Shown here: positions 16,128 to 23,952 of the stretch, piece by piece
How positions within the stretch are numbered: the first letter of the stretch is position 1
Layout of the letters: the number at the start of each line of letters is the position of its first letter
DNA from: Streptococcus cristatus
GTDB taxonomy: Bacteria; Bacillota; Bacilli; Lactobacillales; Streptococcaceae
DNA: 32,666 nucleotides
Reading direction: 5' to 3'
Assembly: GCF_001578775.1 (NCBI RefSeq)
Contig: NZ_KQ969062.1
Location: 536,703-569,368, forward strand
Translations under genes and position numbers: made by a program
Notes under the pieces: generated by a model
Told to the model about the DNA's origin: nothing
The model's database searches: none
Seen by the model: only the letters and a program-made list of their open reading frames with translations

Positions 16128-17189
16128 ATGTTATCAAGAGTTGAAAAATTTGAAGCAGCCTTAGCTCAGACAGAATGCGATGCTGTTTTAGTAACCAATC
16201 TGAAAAATATTTACTATCTGACTGGTTTCAGCGGGACAGAAGCGACGGTTTTCATCAGCAAGTCACGACGAATTTTCCTGACAGATTCTCGTTATACCTT
16301 GATTGCTAAGGGCGTGGTTGAAGACTTTGATATTGTTGAAACACGGGATGCAGTTGGAGAAATTGCTAAAATCATTGTAGACGATCAGTTGGCAAAAATC
16401 GGTTTTGATGATGAAATTTCCTATGCTTACTTCAAGATGCTGGAAGGTGTGTTTGCTGGTCATGAGCTGGTGCCGATGACAGCCTTTATCGAAAATCTGC
16501 GCATGATCAAGGATGAGCAAGAAATCGCGACTATTCGCAAGGCCTGTCAGATTTCTGACCAAGCCTTCCTAGACGTGCTGGACTTTATCAAGCCTGGTCA
16601 GACGACAGAGCTGGCTGTTATGAACTTTTTGGATGCCCGTATGCGCCAGCTAGGTGCTTCAGGTGCCTCCTTTGACTTCATCATCGCTTCGGGCTACCGC
16701 TCTGCTATGCCACATGGTGTGGCCGGTGACAAGGTTATTCAAAATGGTGAAACCCTGACCATGGATTTTGGTTGCTACTACAATCACTATGTCAGCGATA
16801 TGACGCGGACTATTCATGTGGGGCAGGTAACGGATGAAGAGTGGGAAATTTATGATATTGTCCTGCGCAGTAATCAAGCCCTGATAGAAGCGGCTAAAGC
16901 TGGACTCAGTTATATAGACTTCGATCGGATTCCTCGTCAAATTATCAACGATGCAGGCTACGGTCCTTACTTTAGCCACGGAATTGGTCACGGAATTGGG
17001 TTGGACATCCATGAGATTCCTTACTTTGGCAAGTCAGAAGAGCCGATCAAGGCTGGCATGGTTCTGACGGATGAGCCGGGGATCTATCTGGATGGCAAAT
17101 ACGGCGTTCGGATAGAAGATGACCTTCTGATCACAGAGACTGGTTGTGAGGTCTTGACCCTTGCTCCAAAAGAATTGATTGTGATTTGA
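16128..17189 (+). CDS. pepP: Xaa-Pro aminopeptidase/dipeptidase (peptidase M24B)
   Basis: M24B metallopeptidases cleave next to proline in peptides, helping the cell use imported oligopeptides. In this 353-residue protein the creatinase-like N-terminal domain (1-125) precedes a pita-bread domain. The two-metal ligands are all present: Asp213, Asp224 (MTRT follows), His288 in SHGIGHGIG, Glu316 in DEPGIY and Glu330 in GVRIED. The length fits the short PepQ/PepP group. ACGGAGG precedes ATG 16128. It is directly upstream of efp, a conserved order in Firmicutes. EF-P relieves ribosome stalling at polyproline, so both genes touch proline metabolism or translation. Confidence 0.93.
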   Translation: MLSRVEKFEAALAQTECDAVLVTNLKNIYYLTGFSGTEATVFISKSRRIFLTDSRYTLIAKGVVEDFDIVETRDAVGEIAKIIVDDQLAKIGFDDEISYAYFKMLEGVFAGHELVPMTAFIENLRMIKDEQEIATIRKACQISDQAFLDVLDFIKPGQTTELAVMNFLDARMRQLGASGASFDFIIASGYRSAMPHGVAGDKVIQNGETLTMDFGCYYNHYVSDMTRTIHVGQVTDEEWEIYDIVLRSNQALIEAAKAGLSYIDFDRIPRQIINDAGYGPYFSHGIGHGIGLDIHEIPYFGKSEEPIKAGMVLTDEPGIYLDGKYGVRIEDDLLITETGCEVLTLAPKELIVI

Positions 17190-17214
17190 GAATTATCAAG
17201 CTTTATGGTAGAAT
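17186..17214 (+). promoter_or_regulatory. Promoter of efp
   Basis: TTGAGA (17186-17191), a 17-base spacer and extended -10 TGGTAGAAT (17206-17214). The -35 overlaps the pepP stop codon. Confidence 0.65.
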
Positions 17215-17250
17215 AAAGAGTAAATTATTTATTAAAGAGGTAAAAAACAA

Positions 17251-17811
17251 ATGATTGAAGCAAGCAAGCTGAAAGCTGGAATGACTTTTGAAACTGCAGA
17301 TGGTAAATTGATCCGCGTCTTGGAAGCAAGCCACCACAAACCAGGTAAGGGAAATACTATCATGCGTATGAAATTGCGTGATGTTCGTACTGGTTCTACA
17401 TTTGAGACTAGCTACCGTCCAGAAGAAAAATTTGAACAAGCGATCATTGAAACAGTACCAGCACAATACTTGTACCAAATGGATGGTACTGCGTATTTCA
17501 TGAATACTGAGACTTATGACCAATACGAAATTCCAGTCGTTAATGTAGAGGACGAGTTGAAATTCATCCTTGAAAACTCAGATGTGAAAATCCAATTCTA
17601 CGGATCAGAAGTGATCGGTGTGACAGTACCTACAACTGTTGAATTGGTGGTAACAGAAACACAACCATCTATCAAAGGTGCTACTGTAACAGGTTCTGGT
17701 AAACCAGCAACTCTTGAAACAGGTCTTGTTGTCAACGTACCAGACTTCATCGAAGTTGGACAAAAATTGGTCATCAATACAGCAGAAGGAACTTACGTTT
17801 CTCGTGCGTAA
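17251..17811 (+). CDS. efp: Elongation factor P
   Basis: EF-P binds between the ribosomal P and E sites and helps peptide bond formation at consecutive prolines. The 186-residue protein has the standard three beta-barrel domains. The loop that reaches the peptidyl-transferase centre is HHKPGKGN, with Lys33 at the tip, the residue that is modified in several bacteria; the modification used here cannot be read from sequence. AAAGAGG lies before ATG 17251. Asp23-family and nusB genes follow and are probably co-transcribed. Confidence 0.97.
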   Translation: MIEASKLKAGMTFETADGKLIRVLEASHHKPGKGNTIMRMKLRDVRTGSTFETSYRPEEKFEQAIIETVPAQYLYQMDGTAYFMNTETYDQYEIPVVNVEDELKFILENSDVKIQFYGSEVIGVTVPTTVELVVTETQPSIKGATVTGSGKPATLETGLVVNVPDFIEVGQKLVINTAEGTYVSRA

Positions 17812-17841
17812 TTTCAATCTTTCATATAGAAAGGAATTCTT

Positions 17842-18231
17842 ATGGCAAACGAACAATTAGGCGAAATCGTTATTGCGCCACGAGTCTTGGAAAAAATTAT
17901 TGCCATTGCTACGGCTAAGGTAGAGGGCGTTCATTCTTTTGCAAATAAAAGCATGTCAGATAGCCTTTCTATGCGTACGCTTGGACGCGGTGTTGCGCTG
18001 CATACGGATGAAACTGGCGACATATCAGTTGATATCTACCTCTATCTGGAATACGGTATTAGTGTACCAACAGTTGCAGTTGCGATCCAAAAGGCGGTCA
18101 AAAGTGCTGTGAACGATATGGCTGAAGTAGAGCTGTCTGCTGTTAATATCCATGTAGCAGGTATCGTTCCAGAAAAATCACCAAAACCAGATTTGAAAGA
18201 TCTGTTTGATGAGGATTTCCTCAATGACTGA
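17842..18231 (+). CDS. Asp23/Gls24 family envelope stress protein
   Basis: This 129-residue protein belongs to the Asp23 family (DUF322). Members are cytoplasmic, often abundant at the membrane, and linked to cell-envelope stress; their biochemical role is unclear. Typical features are GEIVIAPRVLEKIIAIA at the start, KVEGVHSF, and the central DISVDIYLYLEYGISVP. There is no signal peptide or TM helix. AAAGGAA lies before the ATG. The last eight bases overlap the nusB start (ATGACTGA), indicating translational coupling. Confidence 0.93.
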   Translation: MANEQLGEIVIAPRVLEKIIAIATAKVEGVHSFANKSMSDSLSMRTLGRGVALHTDETGDISVDIYLYLEYGISVPTVAVAIQKAVKSAVNDMAEVELSAVNIHVAGIVPEKSPKPDLKDLFDEDFLND

Positions 18232-18661
18232 TGTTTTGTTAGAATCTAGAAGAGAGTTACGCCAGCGGGCGTTTCAGGCCTTGATGAGCCTAGAGTATGA
18301 AGGCGATGCCGTTGAGTCTTGTCGCTTTGCCTATACTTATGATAAGGACGAAGAGGAGACAGATGCTGAGGTCAATATCCCAGCCTTTCTACTCAACTTG
18401 GTCACAGGAGTATCCCAGTCCAAGGAAGAATTAGATAAGAAAATCGCCCAGCACTTAAAAGCAGGCTGGACAGTTGAGCGTTTGACCTTGGTGGAAAAGA
18501 ATATCCTGCGATTAGGCATCTTTGAAATGACAGAGTTTGATACTCCTGAGCGAGTAGCGGTCAATGAAGCTATTGAACTTTCCAAGCAATTCTCTGATGA
18601 AAAATCAAGTAAGTTTATCAATGGTATTTTAAGCCAATTTATAACAGAAGAAAAAGACTGA
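18224..18661 (+). CDS. nusB: Transcription antitermination factor NusB
   Basis: NusB binds boxA RNA with NusE (S10) and prevents premature termination of rRNA transcripts. The 145-residue helical protein has ELRQRAFQALMSLEY near the start, and ILRLGIFEM and VAVNEAIELSKQFSDEKSSK-type residues near the end, as in the family. ATG 18224 is chosen over upstream ATGs at 18206/18209 because GAGGA lies eight bases before it and the product then aligns with NusB length. The start overlaps the Asp23-family gene. A terminator begins within the stop codon. Confidence 0.96.
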   Translation: MTDVLLESRRELRQRAFQALMSLEYEGDAVESCRFAYTYDKDEEETDAEVNIPAFLLNLVTGVSQSKEELDKKIAQHLKAGWTVERLTLVEKNILRLGIFEMTEFDTPERVAVNEAIELSKQFSDEKSSKFINGILSQFITEEKD

Positions 18662-18682
18662 GACGATTGTCTCAGCTTTTTT
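18658..18682 (+). terminator. Terminator of the efp-nusB operon
   Basis: CTGAGAC/GTCTCAG with a GATT loop followed by CTTTTTT. The stop codon of nusB is part of the stem. Confidence 0.9.
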
Positions 18683-18734
18683 GGTTTTTGATAGTTGTAG
18701 TTGCTGATAATGCTTAAAAATTTTCCATTATAGT

Positions 18735-19003
18735 AACCTAGGTCTCGGCTGGTCCTTTTTCCTATAGATTCATGGCAATCTAGGCCTCGGCTGGCTACTT
18801 TTCCTATAGTTTCTTGGTATTCTAGGCCTCGGCTGGTCACTTTTCCTATAGATTCATGGCAACCTAGGCCTCGGCTGGTCACTTTTCCTATAGATTCGTG
18901 GCAATCTAGGTCTCGGCCGGTCACTTATCCTATAGTTTCTTGGTAATCTAGGTATCGGCTAGTTACTTTTCCTATAGTTTCGTGGCAATCTAGGCCTAGG
19001 ATG
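18735..19003. repeat. 42-bp tandem repeat array (six units plus a partial)
   Basis: Six contiguous 42-base units start at 18735, 18777, 18819, 18861, 18903 and 18945, with a partial seventh at 18987. The unit core is CTAGGCCTCGGCTGG followed by CACTTTTCCTATAG and a TTCATGGC or TTCTTGGT ending. Units differ from each other at a few positions, with two alternating endings (GATTCATGGC, GTTTCTTGGT). No unique spacers exist, so this is not a CRISPR. As 42 is divisible by three, a minus-strand frame stays open through several units, but it lacks a ribosome binding site. A decayed copy lies at 21297-21362. Confidence 0.92.
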
Positions 19004-19278
19004 CTCTTTTAATATCTGTTTATAGGATAAATTGCTTTCGTTTCTTACGATTTTTACTAGGTCTTTTAAAGATGAGGAATGGTCTAGTCAGTCTAAGTAA
19101 GAAAAGAAAGAGATAAGAGAAAAACGCCTAAAGAGCAATTCCTTAGAAGAGAGTTTTTGGGGAGAATCTTGGGATTTAATACCTATTTGAATAGGGCTAT
19201 ACGGGGAAATTTAAACTGATAGTAAACTTGATAATGTTGAAAAAGCTCCTGTCTGTTTTTGTATAGTGGTAGTGTAAA
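19004..19278. other. Non-coding stretch between tandem repeat and IS remnant
   Basis: No reading frame with a start and ribosome binding site, no strong terminator, and no recognised RNA. It is AT-rich with purine runs (19098-19130). Confidence 0.5.
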
Positions 19279-19730
19279 ATAAGTTGTGTAAACACAAAAA
19301 GGAATAAATCCGTTTTAGTAGAGTTGCGAAACATTACTAGAAAGAGATTTATTCATATGACTCAGTTTACCACAGAACTACTTAACTTCCTAGCCCAGCA
19401 GCAAGATATTGATGAATGTTGCCGTTCTTCTCTTGAAACAGCCATGAATGATCTGCTTCAAGCGGAGTTATCAGCCTTTTTAGGGTATGAGCCTTACGAT
19501 AAAGTAGGCTATCATACTGGAAATAGTCGTAACGGAACCTATTCACGGAAATTTGAAACCAAATATGGGACTGTTCAGTTAACCATTCCAAGAGATCGTA
19601 ATGGGAACTTTAGTCCAGCTTTGATCCCCGCTTATGGACGTCGCGATAACACTTGGAAATGTTCTGACACCCTTGAAAGCTTATTTGATTAACACTTCGT
19701 AACTCTACTTGAGCGTTTACACAAAATTAT
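19279..19730 (+). mobile_element. Internally deleted IS256-family element with both ends
   Basis: The outer ends are inverted repeats: ATAAGTTGTGTAAAC (19279-19293) and GTTTACACAAAATTAT (19715-19730). Inner inverted repeats AGTAGAGTTGCGAA (19317-19330) and TTCGTAACTCTACT (19696-19709) match at 13 of 14 positions. Between them is a transposase gene reduced to about 111 codons, against roughly 390-420 in full IS256 relatives. The element is about 450 bases, so it is a non-autonomous derivative that could still be moved if a related transposase is present. No clear target duplication is seen. Confidence 0.8.
19357..19692 (+). pseudogene. Truncated IS256-family (Mutator-type) transposase
   Basis: The 111-residue product starts like streptococcal IS256-family transposases: FTTELLNFLAQQQDIDE, then LLQAELSAFLGYEPYDK, TGNSRNGTYSRKFETKYG and IPRDRNGNFSPALIP. 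After AYGRRDN it jumps to CSDTLESLFD, which I recognise as the normal C terminus of this family. The whole catalytic DDE core is missing, and the deletion kept the reading frame. ATG 19357 is the family start; an upstream TTG adds 11 unlikely codons. The product cannot be an active transposase. Confidence 0.88.
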
Positions 19731-19789
19731 AGAATGTATCTACAATTATCTAAAAGCTTGTAAGAAATAATAAAATAAAGTAATAAGAA

Positions 19790-19798
19790 TGGTATAAT
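19790..19798 (+). promoter_or_regulatory. Extended -10 promoter before the GNAT gene
   Basis: TGGTATAAT lies 126 bases before the GNAT start, just beyond the IS remnant. A leader with hairpins separates the two. Confidence 0.5.
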
Positions 19799-19841
19799 AG
19801 GTAGAATATATATTTAGTCCTGATGGTCTTCCGATGATAGG

Positions 19842-19862
19842 AGCGACTGTGATCGCTTTTAT
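19842..19862 (+). terminator. Hairpin with U-run in the GNAT leader
   Basis: AGCGA/TCGCT with a six-base loop is followed by TTTTATT. It lies between promoter and gene and could be a weak terminator or attenuator. The stem is only five bases. Confidence 0.35.
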
Positions 19863-19924
19863 TGAATTGATAAATGAGAAGATTAAAGCGGTGTAGACAA
19901 ATTAGAGATTGTAGGTGTGTTGAA

Positions 19925-20461
19925 ATGGGAAAAGATATACAGTTATGTTTGATGGAAGAAGATGACCGAGAGCTGTTTATTTTGGATAATCAGGAAGCTT
20001 TTAACTACGGGGCTTTGGAGGAGTTTGGGTGTAGAGATAACCACTTTGAAGAAGATGGTCAAATCATTTCACGAGAGACCATCGAACAGTCCATTGACCA
20101 CGGAAAGGCTTATCGTATTATTCTTGAAGAGAAAAAAGTTGGCGGTGCTGTAATTAAAGTTGATGGAGAAAAAGGAAGTTTAGACCTGCTATTCGTTTCC
20201 CCAGATGCTCACGGTAAGGGAGTTGGATATGCTGCTTGGTGTCAAATTGAAAAGTTACATCCAGAAGTCAAAATTTGGGAGACTATGACACCATACTTTG
20301 AGCAGCGTAATATACATTTTTATGTAAATAGATGTGGGTTTCATATTGTTGAATTTTTTAATAAATTTCATCCTGACCCAAATGAGCCAGAAGCGGATGT
20401 TAAGGAATTTGATGAGCAATTTCCAGACGGAATGTTTCGGTTTGAAAAAAGAATAGATTGA
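19925..20461 (+). CDS. GNAT family N-acetyltransferase
   Basis: GNAT enzymes move an acetyl group from acetyl-CoA to an amine on a small molecule or protein. In this 179-residue protein the acetyl-CoA loop is SPDAHGKGVGYAAW (92-105), preceded by the strand SLDLLFV and followed by a helix and the FYVNRCGF motif, giving the usual motif A/B arrangement. The acceptor is unknown. ATG 19925 fits the fold start; an upstream in-frame ATG at 19874 would add 17 basic, Cys-rich residues of unlikely value. No strong ribosome binding site is visible for either. It lies in an accessory stretch beside an IS remnant. Confidence 0.8.
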   Translation: MGKDIQLCLMEEDDRELFILDNQEAFNYGALEEFGCRDNHFEEDGQIISRETIEQSIDHGKAYRIILEEKKVGGAVIKVDGEKGSLDLLFVSPDAHGKGVGYAAWCQIEKLHPEVKIWETMTPYFEQRNIHFYVNRCGFHIVEFFNKFHPDPNEPEADVKEFDEQFPDGMFRFEKRID

Positions 20462-20495
20462 ATTAGAAGTTGGAATTGCAATAGAGCGGTGCTTA

Positions 20496-20636
20496 ATGAC
20501 TATCTTAAAGATAATGCTAATAACGGTCAGTGTTGCATTTATTATGTTTGAATATGAGATCGCCCCAATGGAGTATCTAATAGTTTGTATTATTAAGAGC
20601 TTTAAGGTACTTGAAAAATTCCAAGAAGAGGAATAG
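20496..20636 (+). CDS. Possible 46-residue hydrophobic peptide
   Basis: The frame starts at ATG 20496 and ends at TAG 20634. It encodes a peptide with one hydrophobic helix near residues 3-17 and a charged, Glu-rich C terminus. The ribosome binding site is poor (GAGCGG). It is in line with two further tiny membrane ORFs. It may be a remnant rather than a real gene. Confidence 0.3.
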   Translation: MTILKIMLITVSVAFIMFEYEIAPMEYLIVCIIKSFKVLEKFQEEE

Positions 20637-20686
20637 CTTAGAGCAGGTGAATACAAGGATTATTTGCAGATTACAGGAGGATAAGC

Positions 20687-20902
20687 ATGACGATTGTTTT
20701 GATTTCAGTTATTATTGCATTTCTATATCATAAAATCGCAGAACATTTTAAGAATAGTTATATTGATTGTATTCTATTTCTATCATTGATTTTATCTCAT
20801 TTTATATGGGATTACTATTTCTTACCAATTGACATAGTAATAGCCCTCAGTGGAGTACATTTACTATCAGATTTCTTTGAAAAGGTGAGAAGTAAACAAT
20901 GA
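20687..20902 (+). CDS. Small hypothetical membrane protein (71 residues)
   Basis: I do not recognise it. It has a strong ribosome binding site, ACAGGAGGATAAGC, directly before ATG 20687. Hydrophobic stretches lie at about 2-13, 27-45 and 47-62, and the C terminus is basic (FFEKVRSKQ), so two or three membrane passes with a cytoplasmic tail are likely. The gene is AT-rich like its neighbours and sits in the accessory region. Confidence 0.6.
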   Translation: MTIVLISVIIAFLYHKIAEHFKNSYIDCILFLSLILSHFIWDYYFLPIDIVIALSGVHLLSDFFEKVRSKQ

Positions 20903-20957
20903 AACCGATTTAGAGAGAGTCACTATAAAATGAAAGTTAAAAAGTTAGGTATTTAAA

Positions 20958-21164
20958 ATGAAACATTTTTTTGCAGGGCTTGGTGCCATAAACTTTGCTA
21001 GTTATCTAATTGCTATAGGTGTAGGATTGGCACCTCTCTTTCACATTTTTATAATCCGTTCGGAAGTCAGTTTTGGGAAAATAGTATTGTCTATAATAGC
21101 TATACTTTTAATCATAATTTTAACGATTGCGCGAATTTATAGAAGATTTTTCTATGTAGATTAG
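20958..21164 (+). CDS. Small hypothetical membrane protein (68 residues)
   Basis: The product has two hydrophobic segments (about 13-33 and 40-58) joined by a short loop, and ends in a basic ARIYRRFFYVD tail. The positive-inside rule puts that tail in the cytoplasm. The ribosome binding site is weak (TTAGGTATTT), so the call depends mainly on the clear hydrophobic pattern and on the similar neighbour. No family is recognised. Confidence 0.45.
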   Translation: MKHFFAGLGAINFASYLIAIGVGLAPLFHIFIIRSEVSFGKIVLSIIAILLIIILTIARIYRRFFYVD

Positions 21165-21435
21165 TTTGATTTCCTTTAGAATTTGGGAAAACCTTATCTT
21201 TCTAAAAAAACGAACAGTGCTATTGAATGCAGGCGATAGGCTAAGGAAAGCGATAGTGAATATGACACCAAAAAGTAATCAGGGATTGAACTGTGCAACT
21301 TAAGCCTCAACTGGTTTCTTTCCCTATAGATTCATGGCAATTTAGGCCTCGGCTAGCTACTTCAAACTTAGTTATAAAAGAAAGTCTTCCTAGACGGAGC
21401 TAACATTGAAGTAATTGCTAGGGATTAATGATATT
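21165..21435. other. Non-coding stretch with a decayed repeat copy
   Basis: Apart from the repeat copy at 21297-21362 I see no gene or RNA. This is the right edge of the accessory region before the scr locus. Confidence 0.5.
21297..21362. repeat. Decayed copy (1.6 units) of the 42-bp repeat
   Basis: A 42-base unit at 21297-21338 matches the consensus of the array at 18735 in about 34 of 42 positions, including CCTATAGATTCATGGC. A second, partial unit (21339-21362, AATTTAGGCCTCGGCTAG) follows in phase. It lies 2.3 kb from the main array, on the other side of the IS remnant, GNAT gene and small ORFs. Confidence 0.85.
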
Positions 21436-21479
21436 AAAAATCCCCCAAAAGTTGGTTTCTGCCAAACCTTTGGGGGATT
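21436..21479 (-). terminator. Terminator of the scrB-scrR operon
   Basis: An 11-base stem, AATCCCCCAAA/TTTGGGGGATT, is followed on the minus strand by TTTTTAA. The loop contains a further TTGG/CCAA pairing. It lies 37 bases after the scrR stop codon. Confidence 0.9.
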
Positions 21480-21515
21480 CGTCAAGATGAAGGAATTTAG
21501 TGAGATCAAAAGAAG

Positions 21516-22481
21516 TTATACGCTTTTGCCGGGCAAGAGGTTCACAGGCAGGAAGTAGCCGGTCGTTGTGACTTCTTGTTTGTCAATTTTTTGTAGCAAT
21601 AAATCGACCAGAAGTTTGGCAATATCCTTCAGAGGCTGTTTAATAGTCGCTAATTGAGGATAATAGTTCTCCACAAAGTAAGTTCCGTCGTAGCCGATGA
21701 CTTTTAAATCTTTAGGAATCTGGATGTCCAGCTCCTGAGCGACTTTCATCACTAAAATGGCTGTTAAATCATCTGAAGCAAAGATAGCATCTGGCTTCTC
21801 ATGGGTTAAAATATGCTTGATTTCCATTTCCTTTCGGACGGGAGAATAATCGCTGGAAACATTGATGATGGGAGCGTCTGGTAGAACAGAGGCGAAGCCA
21901 GCATGGCGCAGGCCAGTTGGGGAATTGGAATTATCATTACCAGTAATCATGATGATATTTTGAGCGCCAGCCTTGACCAGGGTTTGAGCAGCCAGCACTC
22001 CACCGCCATAGTTGTCTGAGGAGACAACTGGAATATCTGGTGAAAGGTTACGGTCGAAGGCAATGATTGGCGCAGTCACGCGATTGTAGTCTTCGATGCC
22101 TAGATTGTGGCTGCCAGAAATGATACCGTCCACCTGATTGGCTTCCAACATCTCAAGGTACTCACGCTCCTTATCTGAGTCATGCTCGCTATTGCAAATG
22201 ATGGTTTTATAACCCTGTTTAAAGAGCTCATGCTCCAATTTACCAATTAATTCTGCGTAAAAAACATTGCTGATATTCGGGAAAATGAGTCCAATTAGCT
22301 TGGCTGATTTTCCTTGGAGGCTGCGTGCCAGATTGTTAGGCTTGTAGGCCAATTCTCTCATGGCTGCTTCAACCTTGGAAATCGTTTTGTCGGATAAGTA
22401 GCCTTTCCTGTTGATGACGCGGGAAACAGTTGTGGGGCTGACTCCTGCAAGTTTTGCTACATCAGTTAGCTTTGCGACCAT
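21516..22481 (-). CDS. scrR: Sucrose operon repressor, LacI family
   Basis: ScrR represses the sucrose genes and is released when sucrose-derived sugar phosphates build up. The 321-residue protein has an N-terminal helix-turn-helix, LTDVAKLAGVSPTTVSRVIN (5-24), a hinge helix with NNLARSLQGKSA, and a periplasmic-binding-protein-like sensor domain. The start overlaps the end of scrB by 20 bases, so the two are translated from one message. Its targets are probably in the 184-base region between scrB and scrA. Confidence 0.95.
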   Translation of the reverse strand: MVAKLTDVAKLAGVSPTTVSRVINRKGYLSDKTISKVEAAMRELAYKPNNLARSLQGKSAKLIGLIFPNISNVFYAELIGKLEHELFKQGYKTIICNSEHDSDKEREYLEMLEANQVDGIISGSHNLGIEDYNRVTAPIIAFDRNLSPDIPVVSSDNYGGGVLAAQTLVKAGAQNIIMITGNDNSNSPTGLRHAGFASVLPDAPIINVSSDYSPVRKEMEIKHILTHEKPDAIFASDDLTAILVMKVAQELDIQIPKDLKVIGYDGTYFVENYYPQLATIKQPLKDIAKLLVDLLLQKIDKQEVTTTGYFLPVNLLPGKSV

Positions 22482-23916
22482 AATCTAATTCATAGTAAGT
22501 ACCGGTTGGATTGCCCTTGGTAATGGCAATGCCTGTCTGATCTTCTCTCGGGAAGACACGGCCGGAAAATACTTTCTCTCCTTTATTGATGAAAATTTCA
22601 AAAATCGATTTATCGATGAAGATAGTAGCGTTCGTTGCTTCCTTGCCAATATCACAGCTTCGGCTGGTTCCAAAGTCCAGAGCAAATGGCTCGCCCGCTT
22701 GACTGCGATCGACTGTCACTTGTCCTTCCTTGAGGTCAAAATTGATGCGTAACCCCTTGCCATCCTTGTCTGCAAAGAGGACGATTTCGTGTTCGGTGTC
22801 CGCAGTGAGATTTAGCTCCAGTTCGTAGCTGTTCTTGCTTTCTGCCAAAGGAGCGAAAGGCTGTTCCTCTGTTCGCAAATCCTTGATAGCAGGCACTGGG
22901 TACTGGTAGAGCTTGCCGTCTTTCAGGGTTAATTCCTTGACGAGGGAGAAGACCCCTTGATGGTCGAAGCGGTCAGATGGGTATTCCACATCAGGCAAGC
23001 CTAGCCAGCTGACAGCCAGTGCACGACCGTCAGGTGCGTTGAAAGCTTGGGTGGCATAGCAGTCGAAGCCATAATCCAGATTTTGGATAGGACTAGGATC
23101 AATCATAGCAGCTTTATTTATGTCAAACGATTGACCTATTTTATACATATTCGGATAAATATTATCATAATCTAGCACGTCCTTAGACAAACCTTGAGGG
23201 CAATAGAGCAGGACTGGCTGGTCATTGATAAAGACTAGATTAGGACACTCCATCATATAGGCCGTCTTGTCATTGGCAAAGTCCAAATCGCCAATAGCTT
23301 CCCAGTTGGTATAGTCATTATCAACAGCCTTGTAAATCTTGACATATCCTTGTTTATCTAGATTTTGCCCACCGACAATGGCATAGAATTGTCCTTTGTA
23401 GTTGAAAATCTGCGGATCGCGGAAGTGGTCAGTCGCTTCGGCAGGTTGCTCAATCAAGACCTTGTCGATTTTTTCTAGCTTGCCTGATTTGTCTAGCAAG
23501 GCACCGATTTGATAAGGGTGACGCACCCAATTCTCATCACGGACATTGCCAGTATAGAAGAGAAAGAGCTTGTCATCAAACTGCATGGCAGAGCCTGAGT
23601 AGGCGCCGTGGCTGTCCAGAGCAGTATCTGGCAGCACCCGAAGACCAGTTTCTGTGAAATGAACTAGGTCATCACTTTCTAATTGAACCCAGCATTTGAG
23701 ACCGTGGGCAGCCCCAAAAGGAAAGTTTTGGTAGAAAACCACCCACTTGCTATCAAAATAAGAGAAGCCGTTGGGGTCATTGAGCAGACCTGTTTGAGGC
23801 TCCACATGATAGCTAGCCCGCCAAGGAGATTTAGCGATGTTTTCTTTGATCTGCTGCACCTCTTCCTGAGTCCAGTCTTCATAGCGTTTGTAGCGTTTTT
23901 CAGTCGTCCAAGCCAA
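22462..23916 (-). CDS. scrB: Sucrose-6-phosphate hydrolase (GH32)
   Basis: ScrB splits the sucrose-6-phosphate delivered by ScrA into glucose-6-phosphate and fructose. The 484-residue enzyme has the GH32 five-bladed propeller with nucleophile Asp47 in LLNDPNG, Asp167 in FRDPQIF (transition-state stabiliser) and acid/base Glu223 in MECPNL, then a beta-sandwich domain ending in KSIFEIFINKGEKVFSGRVFP. The start is judged to be TTG 23916: GGAGG (23929-23925) lies eight bases before it, whereas the upstream TTG 23931 overlaps that site. The N terminus then aligns with the known streptococcal ScrB start (RYKRYEDW after nine residues or so). Confidence 0.95.
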   Translation of the reverse strand: MAWTTEKRYKRYEDWTQEEVQQIKENIAKSPWRASYHVEPQTGLLNDPNGFSYFDSKWVVFYQNFPFGAAHGLKCWVQLESDDLVHFTETGLRVLPDTALDSHGAYSGSAMQFDDKLFLFYTGNVRDENWVRHPYQIGALLDKSGKLEKIDKVLIEQPAEATDHFRDPQIFNYKGQFYAIVGGQNLDKQGYVKIYKAVDNDYTNWEAIGDLDFANDKTAYMMECPNLVFINDQPVLLYCPQGLSKDVLDYDNIYPNMYKIGQSFDINKAAMIDPSPIQNLDYGFDCYATQAFNAPDGRALAVSWLGLPDVEYPSDRFDHQGVFSLVKELTLKDGKLYQYPVPAIKDLRTEEQPFAPLAESKNSYELELNLTADTEHEIVLFADKDGKGLRINFDLKEGQVTVDRSQAGEPFALDFGTSRSCDIGKEATNATIFIDKSIFEIFINKGEKVFSGRVFPREDQTGIAITKGNPTGTYYELDYGRKAN

Positions 23917-23952
23917 TCTTTTGTCCTCCAAATCATATTATTTCTTATTACT

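Noticed and set aside
18337..18924. Minus-strand frame of 195 codons with 14-residue repeats
   Set aside because: It runs through the 42-bp tandem array, starts at a GTG without a ribosome binding site, and ends antisense inside nusB. The open frame follows from the unit length being divisible by three.
18735..19003. Possible CRISPR array
   Set aside because: Units are contiguous and near-identical over all 42 bases, with no variable spacers and no cas genes nearby.
19264..19740. Target site duplication flanking the IS remnant
   Set aside because: The flanks (GTGTAAA on the left, AGAATGT on the right) do not give a convincing 8-9 base direct repeat; end decay may have removed it.
20255..20656. 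Minus-strand 133-codon frame opposite the GNAT gene
   Set aside because: It overlaps the GNAT gene, whose acetyl-CoA motif is clear, and no start signal is present.
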